A stretch of 64,000 nt of DNA from a virus. Location of the stretch: positions 1 through 64,000 of the IMG/VR virus record IMGVR_UViG_3300042562_001017; one strand, given 5' to 3'. The position numbers and the translations under genes were made by a program. Numbering within the stretch: position 1 is the first letter of the stretch; each line of letters opens with the position of its first letter. The notes beneath the pieces are model-generated. The model was given only the letters and a program-made list of their open reading frames with translations. It was not told where the DNA came from and ran no database searches. Below, in pieces: positions 1 through 8,089 of the stretch.

Positions 1-229
1 CATATTCTACTGTATTATCTGATAAATACTGATAATCAGCTAAATCTCTATTAACTAAAATTCTACGAGCAGTTTTATTTTTAGGAAGTGTTCTATTTAA
101 ATCAATTTTTTCTAAATCAAAATTGCAAGAATTTATATCAAATAAAGGAATAATATTTAAACTTCTTACATCTATTTCTACTTCAGGAAGTAAATTATTA
201 AAATGTCTTGTATTTCTAAGAATTCTCAT
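1..229 (-). CDS. Partial hypothetical protein after the E1-like gene
   Basis: The reading frame opens with ATG at 229-227 and stays open to the window edge, giving 76 residues that begin MRILRNTRHF. Its start overlaps the TGA stop of the E1-like gene by ATGA, so it is probably translationally coupled and the fifth gene of the ubiquitin-like cassette. I do not recognise the product. The visible part is rich in Asn, Leu and Arg, with no transmembrane segment or metal-binding motif. Its position makes it a candidate target, adaptor or ligase partner of the conjugation system, but that is only inference from linkage. Confidence 0.6.
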   Translation of the reverse strand, partial: MRILRNTRHFNNLLPEVEIDVRSLNIIPLFDINSCNFDLEKIDLNRTLPKNKTARRILVNRDLADYQYLSDNTVEY

Positions 230-909
230 ATACTTTCAAACATCATTAACGGAAAATTATAAGTTGTTTTAAAAGATAAATTAACTGGTAAATCTGGATT
301 TAAAGTTGTACCTACATAATTACAAAATAATGCTGTCATTATACTTGCGATAGCCATACCACTAAAAGTAGTTGCTTTCATACTACAAGCAGCATCTTCA
401 ACTTCAGAATCATCAAATAAAGTTCTTTCGTATTCTTTTTCTTTTCCTTTTGTTACACAATAAACTTCTCCTGTGGTGAGTGCCATTCTTCCATCAATAA
501 AAAGTTCTCTATCATCTTCAGCTTTCCATTTATCAAAAGCTAATTTTCTTGCAGCCATATTGTCAAAACAAGAAAATACTATTGGACCAGTCAAACTTTT
601 ATCAGTATATTTTTCATTTAAAGAAATTATATTAGGTTTATCACATAATAAATTAACTAAACTATTAATACTATCAAGTTTTCTCATTCCAATATCAGTA
701 TTAGCATACATTTGACCAGCTAAATTTACTTCATCAATTAAATCATAATCGTATAAATGTAAATTACATTCTAGTCTAGCAAGATTAAGGGTCAGCCATG
801 AGCCGATACCCCCTAATCCTAATACTAATACTTCTACATTTGGTTTGTAAAAGTAAGCTTCTGAAAATCTTACTGTACTTTGTTTAATTGTTTTTATTCC
901 CATACCCAT
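226..909 (-). CDS. ThiF/MoeB/E1-like adenylating enzyme
   Basis: This 227-residue protein has the E1 nucleotide-binding core: GLGGIG at residues 31-36, acidic residues at 54-56 ending the second strand, Asn62 in the DEVNLAGQ segment, a basic pair at 76-77 and Asp116-Asn117. Such enzymes adenylate the C-terminal glycine of a ubiquitin-like protein and usually pass it to a cysteine. Cys175, in an EDAACS context, is the best candidate. The protein is short, with no separate catalytic-cysteine or ubiquitin-fold domain, as in bacterial and phage ThiF proteins. It overlaps the JAB gene by 16 nt. A second in-frame ATG lies two codons downstream. A sulfur-carrier role (ThiF or MoeB proper) is possible, but the JAB and E2-like neighbours favour conjugation. 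Confidence 0.85.
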   Translation of the reverse strand: MGMGIKTIKQSTVRFSEAYFYKPNVEVLVLGLGGIGSWLTLNLARLECNLHLYDYDLIDEVNLAGQMYANTDIGMRKLDSINSLVNLLCDKPNIISLNEKYTDKSLTGPIVFSCFDNMAARKLAFDKWKAEDDRELFIDGRMALTTGEVYCVTKGKEKEYERTLFDDSEVEDAACSMKATTFSGMAIASIMTALFCNYVGTTLNPDLPVNLSFKTTYNFPLMMFESI

Positions 910-2057
910 TTGTCCATCTCCTCTATAATTAATTTTGTTGTTGGATGATTTCTGAAACTACTTACTTTTAGAAAATTAATACAATCTATCCATATATCAT
1001 TTAGATTACTTGTATCATCGTAATCGTCAGAAGTAATTGAAAAGAAGTCAAATATATCATGTGCATTATTTATTCTAATTTCAATAAATTCTTTAACTTC
1101 TTTGTTGTTTTTAAATTTCCCTTTGTTTTTAGGAATTAGATTATCTAAATAACCATGTAAAGGAGAAGAATACTCTTGATTATAATTAAAATAAAAAGGC
1201 ATATCTTCTATAGTATAGTTAATATCAATTAATCTTTTAATAAAATTTACAGCTTGAGAATCCCAAGTTAATTTATCTTCAGTTCTTTCTTTGTTTTTTT
1301 CGTCAAATAATTTACCTTGTTTGTAATTATTTTGTTTATAATTTACATTATAACCATAAGTATCGTAATTATCATTCCATGTATTATTTAACGTAGAAAA
1401 AGTTTGTACTGGTTTAGCTGCAATTACTTTTTCATATTGTCTAACAAAGAAATCATCAATTAAATTAGAACTTTCAGCAAATATTTCCATTTCATAATAA
1501 AATGTAACTTGTTTATTTGGTGAACTTATCATTTGTTCTACTCCGTGTCTATCTTTAAATTTTATTGTCCTACCTTCAATTTCACCAATGAATGCAATTC
1601 TAGCGCAATATTCATTTTTGTTATTTACAATTAACGAAAGGTAGTAGTTATAATTAGGAGCATTATCTGTAAGTTCTTCATTGTCAGTTGCACTAAAGAA
1701 AACTGCCATGTTGTTATGTGAATGAATGTGACTCATTGACCATTCCATAAGTTCTGGTTTTTCCATCAAAGCTTCTGTAAAAGAAGGAGAAGAAAAATCA
1801 TATTCTGTATAACCTGAAGTGCCTTTATCTAATAGCAATATATATTCAGCTTTACATGTAAATTGTTCTGGATTTTGTAAATCACCTTCACTAGTATGAT
1901 ACAATACACCTGACCATTCTACTAATGGCATTTTAGAACATAAATATTTAATTTGGTCAATTACAGTTTGACTCAATATTAATTTACCTTTTTTCTTAGA
2001 GAACTCAGTCAATTCTGAATAAGGGTTTTTTTTCAAGGAAGTTATTTGATTTGTCAT
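894..2057 (-). CDS. JAMM/JAB-domain metallopeptidase with C-terminal extension
   Basis: The first ~165 of 387 residues form a JAB/Mov34-type zinc isopeptidase. Glu47 sits in VEWSG, and residues 110-125 hold the signature: His112 and His114, then seven residues, Ser122 and Asp125. These enzymes remove or mature ubiquitin-like modifiers. All metal and catalytic positions are kept, so activity is expected. The C-terminal ~220 residues match nothing I recognise; they are Asn/Tyr-rich and could bind the modifier or target. The start lies 53 nt inside the end of the E2-like gene in another frame, and the end overlaps the E1-like gene by 16 nt. This strongly suggests one co-translated unit. In the cassette it could trim the modifier tail, reverse conjugation, or both. 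Confidence 0.88.
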   Translation of the reverse strand: MTNQITSLKKNPYSELTEFSKKKGKLILSQTVIDQIKYLCSKMPLVEWSGVLYHTSEGDLQNPEQFTCKAEYILLLDKGTSGYTEYDFSSPSFTEALMEKPELMEWSMSHIHSHNNMAVFFSATDNEELTDNAPNYNYYLSLIVNNKNEYCARIAFIGEIEGRTIKFKDRHGVEQMISSPNKQVTFYYEMEIFAESSNLIDDFFVRQYEKVIAAKPVQTFSTLNNTWNDNYDTYGYNVNYKQNNYKQGKLFDEKNKERTEDKLTWDSQAVNFIKRLIDINYTIEDMPFYFNYNQEYSSPLHGYLDNLIPKNKGKFKNNKEVKEFIEIRINNAHDIFDFFSITSDDYDDTSNLNDIWIDCINFLKVSSFRNHPTTKLIIEEMDKWVWE

Positions 2058-3309
2058 TTATAATATTATTTATTTTGTCGATTAATTGACTTTTTATACT
2101 TTGATAATGAAGTCTATATACATCTAATTCTCCAGAAAAAATTGTTTCAGCTGAAGTTTTGTTTAAAGAATAGTCAATTGTAAGTGTACCAAGTGTTTTT
2201 CCGTTAAAAGTAAAAAAGTTACTTCCAACAATTTCTGTAGTATTACTAGTATTTTTATCACTTTTGTTTAGTTTATCTAAAGAAATATAATTTCTGTTAA
2301 TAGCATAAAAAGAATTAACTTCATCTAAAGAAGAATCACCTATATAAACTTTATTTCTATCTATATCTAAAATTAAATTATTAAATTTATTTGCCATTAA
2401 ACTTTTTATCATTTCTTCACGAAATACGGAATAAGGTACATTTTCAGTTGTATTATTAGAACGAATATCACTAATTTTAATATAAGGTCCGCCTTCTAAA
2501 GATTCCCAAGAAAGATAATTTTCTAAAGCTACACAATAACTTATAGCAAATTCTTCACTAGAAATTGGGATATTTCTATATTTACTTAGCAATCCTTCAC
2601 CTAAACAAGTATTTCTCCATTCATCAAATCCTCTTGAAAAATGAGAAAAGACATATGAAGAAGAATATTCTTCTTGAGATGCTTTAGTTCTTGTACCACT
2701 AACTAATGAAAAACAAGGATTTGAGTTACTATTTTCTAAAAATTTACTAAAATACTTAGCAAAATCACTTAAATATTTTTGTCTAAATGTATTTTGATAA
2801 GATATATCAACTTTTAAATATACATCATAAATAGTATGTTGTCTTCCTGAACTATTTTGAACATGCTTTATTGGAAAATATACTATAAAAAAGCCATCTT
2901 GTATATCTACTCTATCTCCAAAAAAGTCTTTAATTACTTTTTTCCAATCAAAACTATCTTCAGTTTTATTTTCTGAATGTCTATTAAAAAATTCTTCATC
3001 AGTAAGATGTTCTTTTCCTGTTAATTTATTATAAGAGTTTAATGTAAAATCATCTAAAAAACCTCTACTAACATTATTGTGATATTCTTCAGATTGACTA
3101 TAACAATCAGGATTATAATCTATTTCAGGAATTTCATCTTCTATAACTATAACATCTTTTTTATCAATTGACCAGTGAGATATAGTTATATCATCAATAA
3201 TGTTATAATAATTATCAACTAATTCAAATTTTTCAAATATTCTATATATTACAGTTGCAGATGCACCTTGAGAGTTTTTTCCTGTAACTCCAGTTACTAA
3301 TATTTTCAT
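2005..3309 (-). CDS. E2-like (UBC-type) protein of the ubiquitin-like cassette
   Basis: This 434-residue protein is assigned mainly by a short motif and its neighbours. His223 lies in a YVFSHF segment and Cys235 in NTCLGEG. An upstream His and a Cys-Leu-Gly resemble the active-site region of E2 conjugating enzymes, where the Cys carries the modifier as a thioester. Strand-rich sequence before it (about residues 135-215) fits a UBC-like or RWD-like core. The N-terminal ~130 and C-terminal ~170 residues are not recognised. It is the first gene after the terminator that follows the modifier gene. PRTRC protein B-like and bacterial E2-like proteins occupy similar positions in known ThiF/JAB cassettes. 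A structure prediction would settle the fold. Confidence 0.6.
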   Translation of the reverse strand: MKILVTGVTGKNSQGASATVIYRIFEKFELVDNYYNIIDDITISHWSIDKKDVIVIEDEIPEIDYNPDCYSQSEEYHNNVSRGFLDDFTLNSYNKLTGKEHLTDEEFFNRHSENKTEDSFDWKKVIKDFFGDRVDIQDGFFIVYFPIKHVQNSSGRQHTIYDVYLKVDISYQNTFRQKYLSDFAKYFSKFLENSNSNPCFSLVSGTRTKASQEEYSSSYVFSHFSRGFDEWRNTCLGEGLLSKYRNIPISSEEFAISYCVALENYLSWESLEGGPYIKISDIRSNNTTENVPYSVFREEMIKSLMANKFNNLILDIDRNKVYIGDSSLDEVNSFYAINRNYISLDKLNKSDKNTSNTTEIVGSNFFTFNGKTLGTLTIDYSLNKTSAETIFSGELDVYRLHYQSIKSQLIDKINNIINDKSNNFLEKKPLFRID

Positions 3310-3330
3310 TTTTTTAATTTAAAAATAAAA

Positions 3331-3361
3331 AAACTCTCTTGTTGTATTAACAAGAGAGTTT
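3331..3361 (-). terminator. Intrinsic terminator between modifier and E2/JAB/E1 genes
   Basis: A perfect 13-bp inverted repeat (arms 3331-3343 and 3349-3361, loop GTATT) is followed on the minus strand by a run of seven or more T. It lies directly after the ubiquitin-like gene and before the E2-like gene. It should therefore end a fraction of transcripts, leaving more modifier mRNA than enzyme mRNA. Read-through or a promoter hidden in the short gap would be needed to express the enzymes. Confidence 0.85.
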
Positions 3362-3370
3362 TAAATAAAA

Positions 3371-3775
3371 TTACAGACCTAATTCTCTTTTAATTTTAGC
3401 TGCTTCTGCTGCTAAACTTGAATCAGATGAACTAAGATGTGAAGTAGATGAATGTTCTCCATCTTCGATTTCGTTTAAGATGTCTTCAAAAGCTTCGTCA
3501 AATTTTTCTTTAAGACGAGCAATTACTGAAGCTACATCAATAGATTCAGAACCAGATTTAGTCTTAGCAGGAGTCAAAACTAATTTGAATTCACCTTCAG
3601 GAAGAATTGCTTCCATAGATACTAATTGATTTCTAGTTTCTACAATAGTAGCTACCATGTCTTCATTTAATAATGAAGGAATTTCTGCTCTAAGTTCTCC
3701 CCATGTTGAAGAAGTTGAAATTAAACTTTGCGATGTGTTTGTTTTTGTTGAAAAAACTACAATTTTTCTAGCCAT
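3371..3775 (-). CDS. Ubiquitin-like (beta-grasp) modifier with C-terminal tail
   Basis: Residues 1-75 of 134 look like a MoaD/ThiS/ubiquitin-type beta-grasp domain: an N-terminal strand (KIVVFST), a helix around 25-37, strands around 41-56 and 62-68, and a terminal TPAKTKSG. There is no diglycine; Gly75 is the best candidate for the C-terminus after processing. A charged, probably helical tail of ~59 residues follows, with a Ser/Thr/His-rich linker at about 108-120. The tail would have to be removed before E1 activation, and the JAB peptidase downstream could do it. The start overlaps the primase stop by 19 nt, so translation is coupled to replication genes. PRTRC protein C is a known comparable modifier-like partner. 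The fold call is inference. Confidence 0.62.
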   Translation of the reverse strand: MARKIVVFSTKTNTSQSLISTSSTWGELRAEIPSLLNEDMVATIVETRNQLVSMEAILPEGEFKLVLTPAKTKSGSESIDVASVIARLKEKFDEAFEDILNEIEDGEHSSTSHLSSSDSSLAAEAAKIKRELGL

Positions 3776-4725
3776 TTTGTTAAATTATTTTTTGTTTGAT
3801 TTATTCCATATGACCTTATATAGTCACTAATGTCTTTTTGATTTGATTCTATCGGAATAAATAAAGGAATCAAATTTGGATATTTATTAATTACAGCATC
3901 TGCTGCTATATACCCAGCTTCATCATTATCAAAATTAATTATTATTTGGTCATAATTATTTTGTAAATGAGGTAAATGGATTTCCCATTTAGATAAAGCT
4001 TCAGAATGTGGAGCAACTGATTCGTGCTCTAAAAAATCATAAACCATAACATCTTTTTTACTTTTTGTTATGATTAATAAATTACTCTCATATCTAAGTT
4101 GCTCTAGTCCTTGTAACATCGAGGAATTTATGTTGCTCACAAATCTGAATTCTTTTCTCTTATAATGATACATTTTCCATTTACCATCTTCTAAATATCC
4201 TAAACAAGGGTCGCTATTTCTATAACTATAAACTTGTTTACCATTAATCCAATACATTGCTACACTATAGACATTATGTCTTTTGCAAATATTTGCGGTT
4301 AGATGAAAAGATTTAAGATAATCAATATCTTGTTTAGTATAATTTTGAATTCTACAATCAATTAGTGTTCCTTCTTTAACTAATTTTGGTATATATACAT
4401 AATCTGATTTTACATAATCACTTCCTTTACCTAAAAAATCTTGATATACCATTTCTAGTACCTTCGGGTAAGATATATTATACATATCTTTAAGTATTGT
4501 AAAGCAATTATATACTTTTTTTCTAGCAAAATCAGTTAACCACCAATAACCAGATTGTTCAAAAAACTTACAACCTGCATTTACATCATGTCTTGATGGA
4601 TTTGTATATAAAGTTAATGAATCTGGAGTTAAATTTGTATAGTATTTCCAAATATCTTCTTGTGATATTTTACTTAATAAATAATTTGGAGTTAAATATT
4701 CAGGTTTATCGTTTATACTATACAT
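3757..4725 (-). CDS. DnaG-type primase with TOPRIM domain
   Basis: The protein has 322 residues. The N-terminal part (about 30-75) has the layout seen in phage TOPRIM primases after the zinc-binding region (SRHDVNAGCKF, then WWLTDFAR). The TOPRIM core includes LLIITKSKKDV at about 217-227 and FDNDEAG with Asp266 and Asp268. The usual first TOPRIM glutamate (EG..D) is replaced by the TKS.KD form, which is common in this phage family. It should make RNA primers for the phage replisome, next to the DnaB-type helicase and polymerase genes. It overlaps the modifier gene downstream. Confidence 0.8.
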   Translation of the reverse strand: MYSINDKPEYLTPNYLLSKISQEDIWKYYTNLTPDSLTLYTNPSRHDVNAGCKFFEQSGYWWLTDFARKKVYNCFTILKDMYNISYPKVLEMVYQDFLGKGSDYVKSDYVYIPKLVKEGTLIDCRIQNYTKQDIDYLKSFHLTANICKRHNVYSVAMYWINGKQVYSYRNSDPCLGYLEDGKWKMYHYKRKEFRFVSNINSSMLQGLEQLRYESNLLIITKSKKDVMVYDFLEHESVAPHSEALSKWEIHLPHLQNNYDQIIINFDNDEAGYIAADAVINKYPNLIPLFIPIESNQKDISDYIRSYGINQTKNNLTKWLEKL

Positions 4726-4749
4726 AATTTAAATCATTTTTTGTTTTTA

Positions 4750-5283
4750 CTAAAATGCTTCTGGAACAAAATTAGCTATTTCATCATTAGAAGTAGGAGC
4801 AGCTTTAGTTATTTTCTCAGTACTACTAATTTTTAAAGTACCAGCATCTTTAGCAATAAAACCTACGTATTTAGGAAAACCTAAATTACCTCTATCATCA
4901 AATAATAACTTGATTTCAAAAGTTTTACCGTTATAATTGTCAGCTGCAATACGAATGATTTCGTTAGCATATTCTTGAAAAGTAGAAACATTACCTACTA
5001 CAATACTATCTTCAGCTACAAACTTAGATAAAATATGCTTAATGCGCTTACTCATGTTAGCAACTTTACTTTCTGCTTTATCGTCAGAAGATTCTACAGG
5101 CCATTCTACGTGTCTAAATGTTTCACCTTTAGCACCTTTAAAATGAAAAGCTAAAACGTCTTTACCTGTTCCGTCTTTCTTTGCATTCTCGTAAGAGATT
5201 TTTTCGATGATTACTCCACTATGGATTCCACCGTCAAAACGATTGTTTTCGTCAATCGTTAGGTTTTTTGATATTTCGTACAT
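4750..5283 (-). CDS. Hypothetical replication protein, possible ssDNA-binding protein
   Basis: I do not recognise a specific family in this 177-residue protein. It is strand-rich, with alternating basic and aromatic residues (VLAFHFKGAKGETFRHVEW) and an acidic-aromatic C-terminus ending NFVPEAF, similar in style to the protein-interaction tip of single-strand-binding proteins. It lies between the primase gene and the RecT-like gene in the replication operon. A role coating ssDNA or supporting annealing is plausible but inferred only from context. No catalytic motif is visible. Confidence 0.5.
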   Translation of the reverse strand: MYEISKNLTIDENNRFDGGIHSGVIIEKISYENAKKDGTGKDVLAFHFKGAKGETFRHVEWPVESSDDKAESKVANMSKRIKHILSKFVAEDSIVVGNVSTFQEYANEIIRIAADNYNGKTFEIKLLFDDRGNLGFPKYVGFIAKDAGTLKISSTEKITKAAPTSNDEIANFVPEAF

Positions 5284-5290
5284 ATATTAA

Positions 5291-5560
5291 TTAATTTACG
5301 TGTGATTCTGATTCAACATTTTGAGAAAAAGCTTCTGTAAAAGGAGTCATCTCAACTGCTTCATTTACTACATCATTTACAATTGTATCATCTACAATAG
5401 TATAAGTAGCATGTTGTTTTCTACTAATTTTTAAACCAAAAGTTGTCATAATCTTTTTGATTTCTGTTTCTGGCAACTCATACTTAGCTGCTAACTCTTT
5501 GCGAGTCATTTTTGTTTCTGTAACGTCTGTTACAAATTGTGATTTAATAATCTGCTTCAT
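5291..5560 (-). CDS. Small helix-turn-helix-like protein
   Basis: Residues 18-47 of 89 (TRKELAAKYELPETEIKKIM and onward) have the spacing of a helix-turn-helix: a short helix, a turn after the Leu-Pro, and a second helix followed by FGLKISR. The C-terminal half is acidic and Val/Thr-rich. It sits between the RecT-like gene and the possible ssDNA-binding gene, 7 nt from each, so it is co-transcribed with replication genes. It could be a DNA-binding accessory or regulator. Confidence 0.55.
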   Translation of the reverse strand: MKQIIKSQFVTDVTETKMTRKELAAKYELPETEIKKIMTTFGLKISRKQHATYTIVDDTIVNDVVNEAVEMTPFTEAFSQNVESESHVN

Positions 5561-5566
5561 CTTTTT

Positions 5567-6169
5567 TTAATTAATAATTTTTACATCTCCGTCTTCAGTA
5601 ATGCTTACATTACTTGCATTTGTTACATCTACCATTTCTTCAACAGTATATAGACCTAGTAACATGTCTGGTGCGATACGATTTGCACCTAAAGATAAAC
5701 AACGAGCGTAAAGCATTTGCTTAGGCATCTTAACCCAATTGTCTTTAGTAGTCCAGCCTGCTTTAACAGCATCAGACCAATAAAAATTTGTAGTTTCTGT
5801 AACGTTTCCTCTGTAAAATTCAATGGTAGTTACTCTATCTTTTATTTCTACTCCATTACTATCAACTCCTCTTACTACAAGTTCGCCATCTTTTATTGTT
5901 TTTATAGATATACCATTTCTCCACATCAAAGCACCTAATGCTTTAGATGAAAGAGCTAATCTACCTTGAATAGAATAAATTTGATGAAAAGCTTGCATAG
6001 GCTTCATTCCTAAATCTTTACCGTATTGAGCGATAGCAAATGCTTGCTCAATTGTTTTGATGTTAGAAGGAAGTACCTTTGAGTCAATAAGTAATTGTAA
6101 TTGTTCCATTTCGTTAGCAGGAACTGGCTTTGTGATTTGTTGTTCTTGAACAACTATTGCATCTGTCAT
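5567..6169 (-). CDS. RecT-like single-strand annealing protein
   Basis: The 200-residue protein matches the pattern of phage RecT-type recombinases. A helix with AIAQYGKDLGMKPMQAFHQIY is followed by a short hairpin (IQGRLALSSKALGALM), a WRNG turn, and near the end LGANRIAPDMLLGLYTVEEM. Such proteins anneal complementary ssDNA during phage recombination and replication. It is shorter than typical RecT because it lacks long N- and C-terminal extensions. The gene overlaps the DnaB-type helicase by 4 nt and is in the replication operon. No exonuclease partner was seen in the window. Confidence 0.7.
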   Translation of the reverse strand: MTDAIVVQEQQITKPVPANEMEQLQLLIDSKVLPSNIKTIEQAFAIAQYGKDLGMKPMQAFHQIYSIQGRLALSSKALGALMWRNGISIKTIKDGELVVRGVDSNGVEIKDRVTTIEFYRGNVTETTNFYWSDAVKAGWTTKDNWVKMPKQMLYARCLSLGANRIAPDMLLGLYTVEEMVDVTNASNVSITEDGDVKIIN

Positions 6170-7101
6170 AAATTGAAATTGATTTGTCCTTGTTGTGGAG
6201 GGCTATCATATATTCTATTAATCGCTAAATTATGATACATAGCAATCTCACACAATGAACCCTCGCGTTGTTTTAAAATTTGAGTAATCAGTAGGTTTTT
6301 GGTATCTAGACTTTTATATCTACTAAGGTCATACATTTCTGGTCTATGTAATGCTAATACAAGTGTTGCACATTGCATAACACTATCTGCACCGAAAATA
6401 TAACTAGGAAGAATACCAGTAGTACCGACATCACTTCTCTCACCATCTTCTATTTTTCTATTAAGTTGAGACAAGAATACGTTAATACATTCTAGTTTGT
6501 TTTTTAATCTTACTCCAGCAAGCATTAGATTAGTAATTTTTTCTTCTTCTGTTTTCTCATTAGATGATGTTATCAAACGAGTATGGTCTACTATATTAAC
6601 TATAGTTCTGTTTGGAAATAATAACGCTACTTCTTCTACTTTGCTTTCCCATTGTTTATGATTAACAGGAATATCTCTAAAATACATAGGTATTTTTCTC
6701 AATTCGTTACCTGCATTAACAAGTGAAGCATAAGTATCTTCTTCTAAAGGTGTATTAGCAGATAACATTTCTTTTACAGGTAACATAGCTTCGGCAGAAT
6801 ACATACGAGCTACATTTTGCCATGATTTCATCTCGAATGACCAATAAATAAAAATTAAATCAGGATATTTAACCGCTAAATCTTTTACAAGTATAGTAAC
6901 AAAAGCACTTTTACCAACACCGCTTCTCGCTGGTATTACTAATTGGTCGCCTTTATATATACCAGTAATTTTATCATTTAGTTTTTCACTAAATGTTTTA
7001 AATGGTCTTAATTCTCCTGATTTATACTTACGTATAATTTCATTTGTTTCGTCTACAATTTCCGATATATGTTGTAGACCACTAATAGATAGATTTTCCA
7101 A
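6166..7101 (-). CDS. DnaB-type replicative helicase (RecA-fold domain only)
   Basis: Residues 45-65 of 311 carry the DnaB-style Walker A region with the P-loop around 58-65 (SGVGKS). A Walker-B-type strand appears as VNIVDHTRL, followed by an FLSQLNRKIE segment typical of DnaB motif H3 and a later arginine-containing LKQREG segment. The N-terminal primase-interaction domain of bacterial DnaB is absent, as in many phage helicases. It should unwind DNA at the phage fork with the primase and polymerase. It overlaps the genes on both sides. Confidence 0.82.
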   Translation of the reverse strand: MENLSISGLQHISEIVDETNEIIRKYKSGELRPFKTFSEKLNDKITGIYKGDQLVIPARSGVGKSAFVTILVKDLAVKYPDLIFIYWSFEMKSWQNVARMYSAEAMLPVKEMLSANTPLEEDTYASLVNAGNELRKIPMYFRDIPVNHKQWESKVEEVALLFPNRTIVNIVDHTRLITSSNEKTEEEKITNLMLAGVRLKNKLECINVFLSQLNRKIEDGERSDVGTTGILPSYIFGADSVMQCATLVLALHRPEMYDLSRYKSLDTKNLLITQILKQREGSLCEIAMYHNLAINRIYDSPPQQGQINFNL

Positions 7102-7666
7102 AGCCTTCTCCTTCCGATTCTTTAATTTTCTTTATACTTTCCCAAACTTTACCTGCTATAAATTTATCTATTTTCATATTTAGCAAGTTCTTTTCAATGG
7201 CGTAAGTTAATATTTCTTTAACTTCTTCATGCTTATTTTGAGAATTTTTAATAGCTTTTACATAATTTTTCTCTAATTCGTCTAAATCTACAGTTTTTGT
7301 AAAAACTTTTGTTGAATTTACCATAAAAGTATCTGGATATAATTCTAATAATTCTTCAAAAGCTTCGCCACCATTAATAAACATCAAATCTACAAATTTA
7401 CTTGTAAGTATAAGTTGGTCAAAAGCATAATCTTGAGATAAAGATATAACATATTCTTTGTTTACTAAATCCTTTATCTCATCTTTAGTCCAACCAGCTC
7501 CCTCATGACTCCATTTATATATTAAACCTCCTTTGGTAAATTTCAAAGATGCACCTTGTTTTACCATTTTCTCAGTATATAATAAATAAAGCAGAAGGAA
7601 TTGATTGGTCTTTAACTTGTTTTTACATAGAAATTCTACGTAATTTTCTGGGTTATCTAACAGCAT
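7082..7666 (-). CDS. Hypothetical protein upstream of DnaB, possible helicase loader
   Basis: The 194-residue protein starts with a helical segment (about 10-70) resembling a winged-helix arrangement, and ends with a helical C-terminus rich in Lys and Glu. It overlaps the helicase gene by 20 nt. Small two-domain proteins directly before a replicative helicase are often loaders or initiators, so a loader role is a reasonable guess. No ATPase motif is present and I recognise no family. Confidence 0.55.
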   Translation of the reverse strand: MLLDNPENYVEFLCKNKLKTNQFLLLYLLYTEKMVKQGASLKFTKGGLIYKWSHEGAGWTKDEIKDLVNKEYVISLSQDYAFDQLILTSKFVDLMFINGGEAFEELLELYPDTFMVNSTKVFTKTVDLDELEKNYVKAIKNSQNKHEEVKEILTYAIEKNLLNMKIDKFIAGKVWESIKKIKESEGEGFGKSIY

Positions 7667-7721
7667 TTGTTTTTCTATTTAAATTTCTTATACGAAATTA
7701 ATTCCCAGAAAACAAGAATAT

Positions 7722-8084
7722 TTATGAATATTTAGCTATAAGTTCTTTTTCTAAACTTGCTAAATCTTTTTTATCAAATTCTAATGACAAAACTATATCA
7801 CTATATATTTCATTATATGAACTAATTGGATTTTGTTTAGGTACCCAATTAATAATGTTTTTATTACTTATATAACTTGATTTCATATAATAACCTAAAT
7901 TAGAAAGTTGTGCACTTAAAGAACTTAATTTAGCAATTAATTCTTTACTCTCTTGATTAAGAGCATTATAACCATCTATTAATTTAGTTATTTTAGTTGG
8001 AATAACTACTTCTTTTTTGTTATCTACTACTTTAGATATTCTTTGAGCTAATATTTGTATAGCTTCTTTACTTACTCTTGCCAT
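7722..8084 (-). CDS. Hypothetical helical protein
   Basis: This 120-residue protein begins MARVSKEAIQ and shows a likely coiled-coil region around residues 45-65 (Leu-rich, NQESKELIAKLSS). It has no recognisable motif. It follows the 34-residue gene by a few nucleotides and precedes the possible loader gene by about 55 nt. It is in the replication operon; function unknown. Confidence 0.55.
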   Translation of the reverse strand: MARVSKEAIQILAQRISKVVDNKKEVVIPTKITKLIDGYNALNQESKELIAKLSSLSAQLSNLGYYMKSSYISNKNIINWVPKQNPISSYNEIYSDIVLSLEFDKKDLASLEKELIAKYS

Positions 8085-8089
8085 AATTT

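Noticed and set aside
473-715. An 80-codon plus-strand frame opposite the E1-like gene
   Set aside because: The minus-strand protein has E1 motifs over the same bases; the plus frame is an unremarkable shadow.
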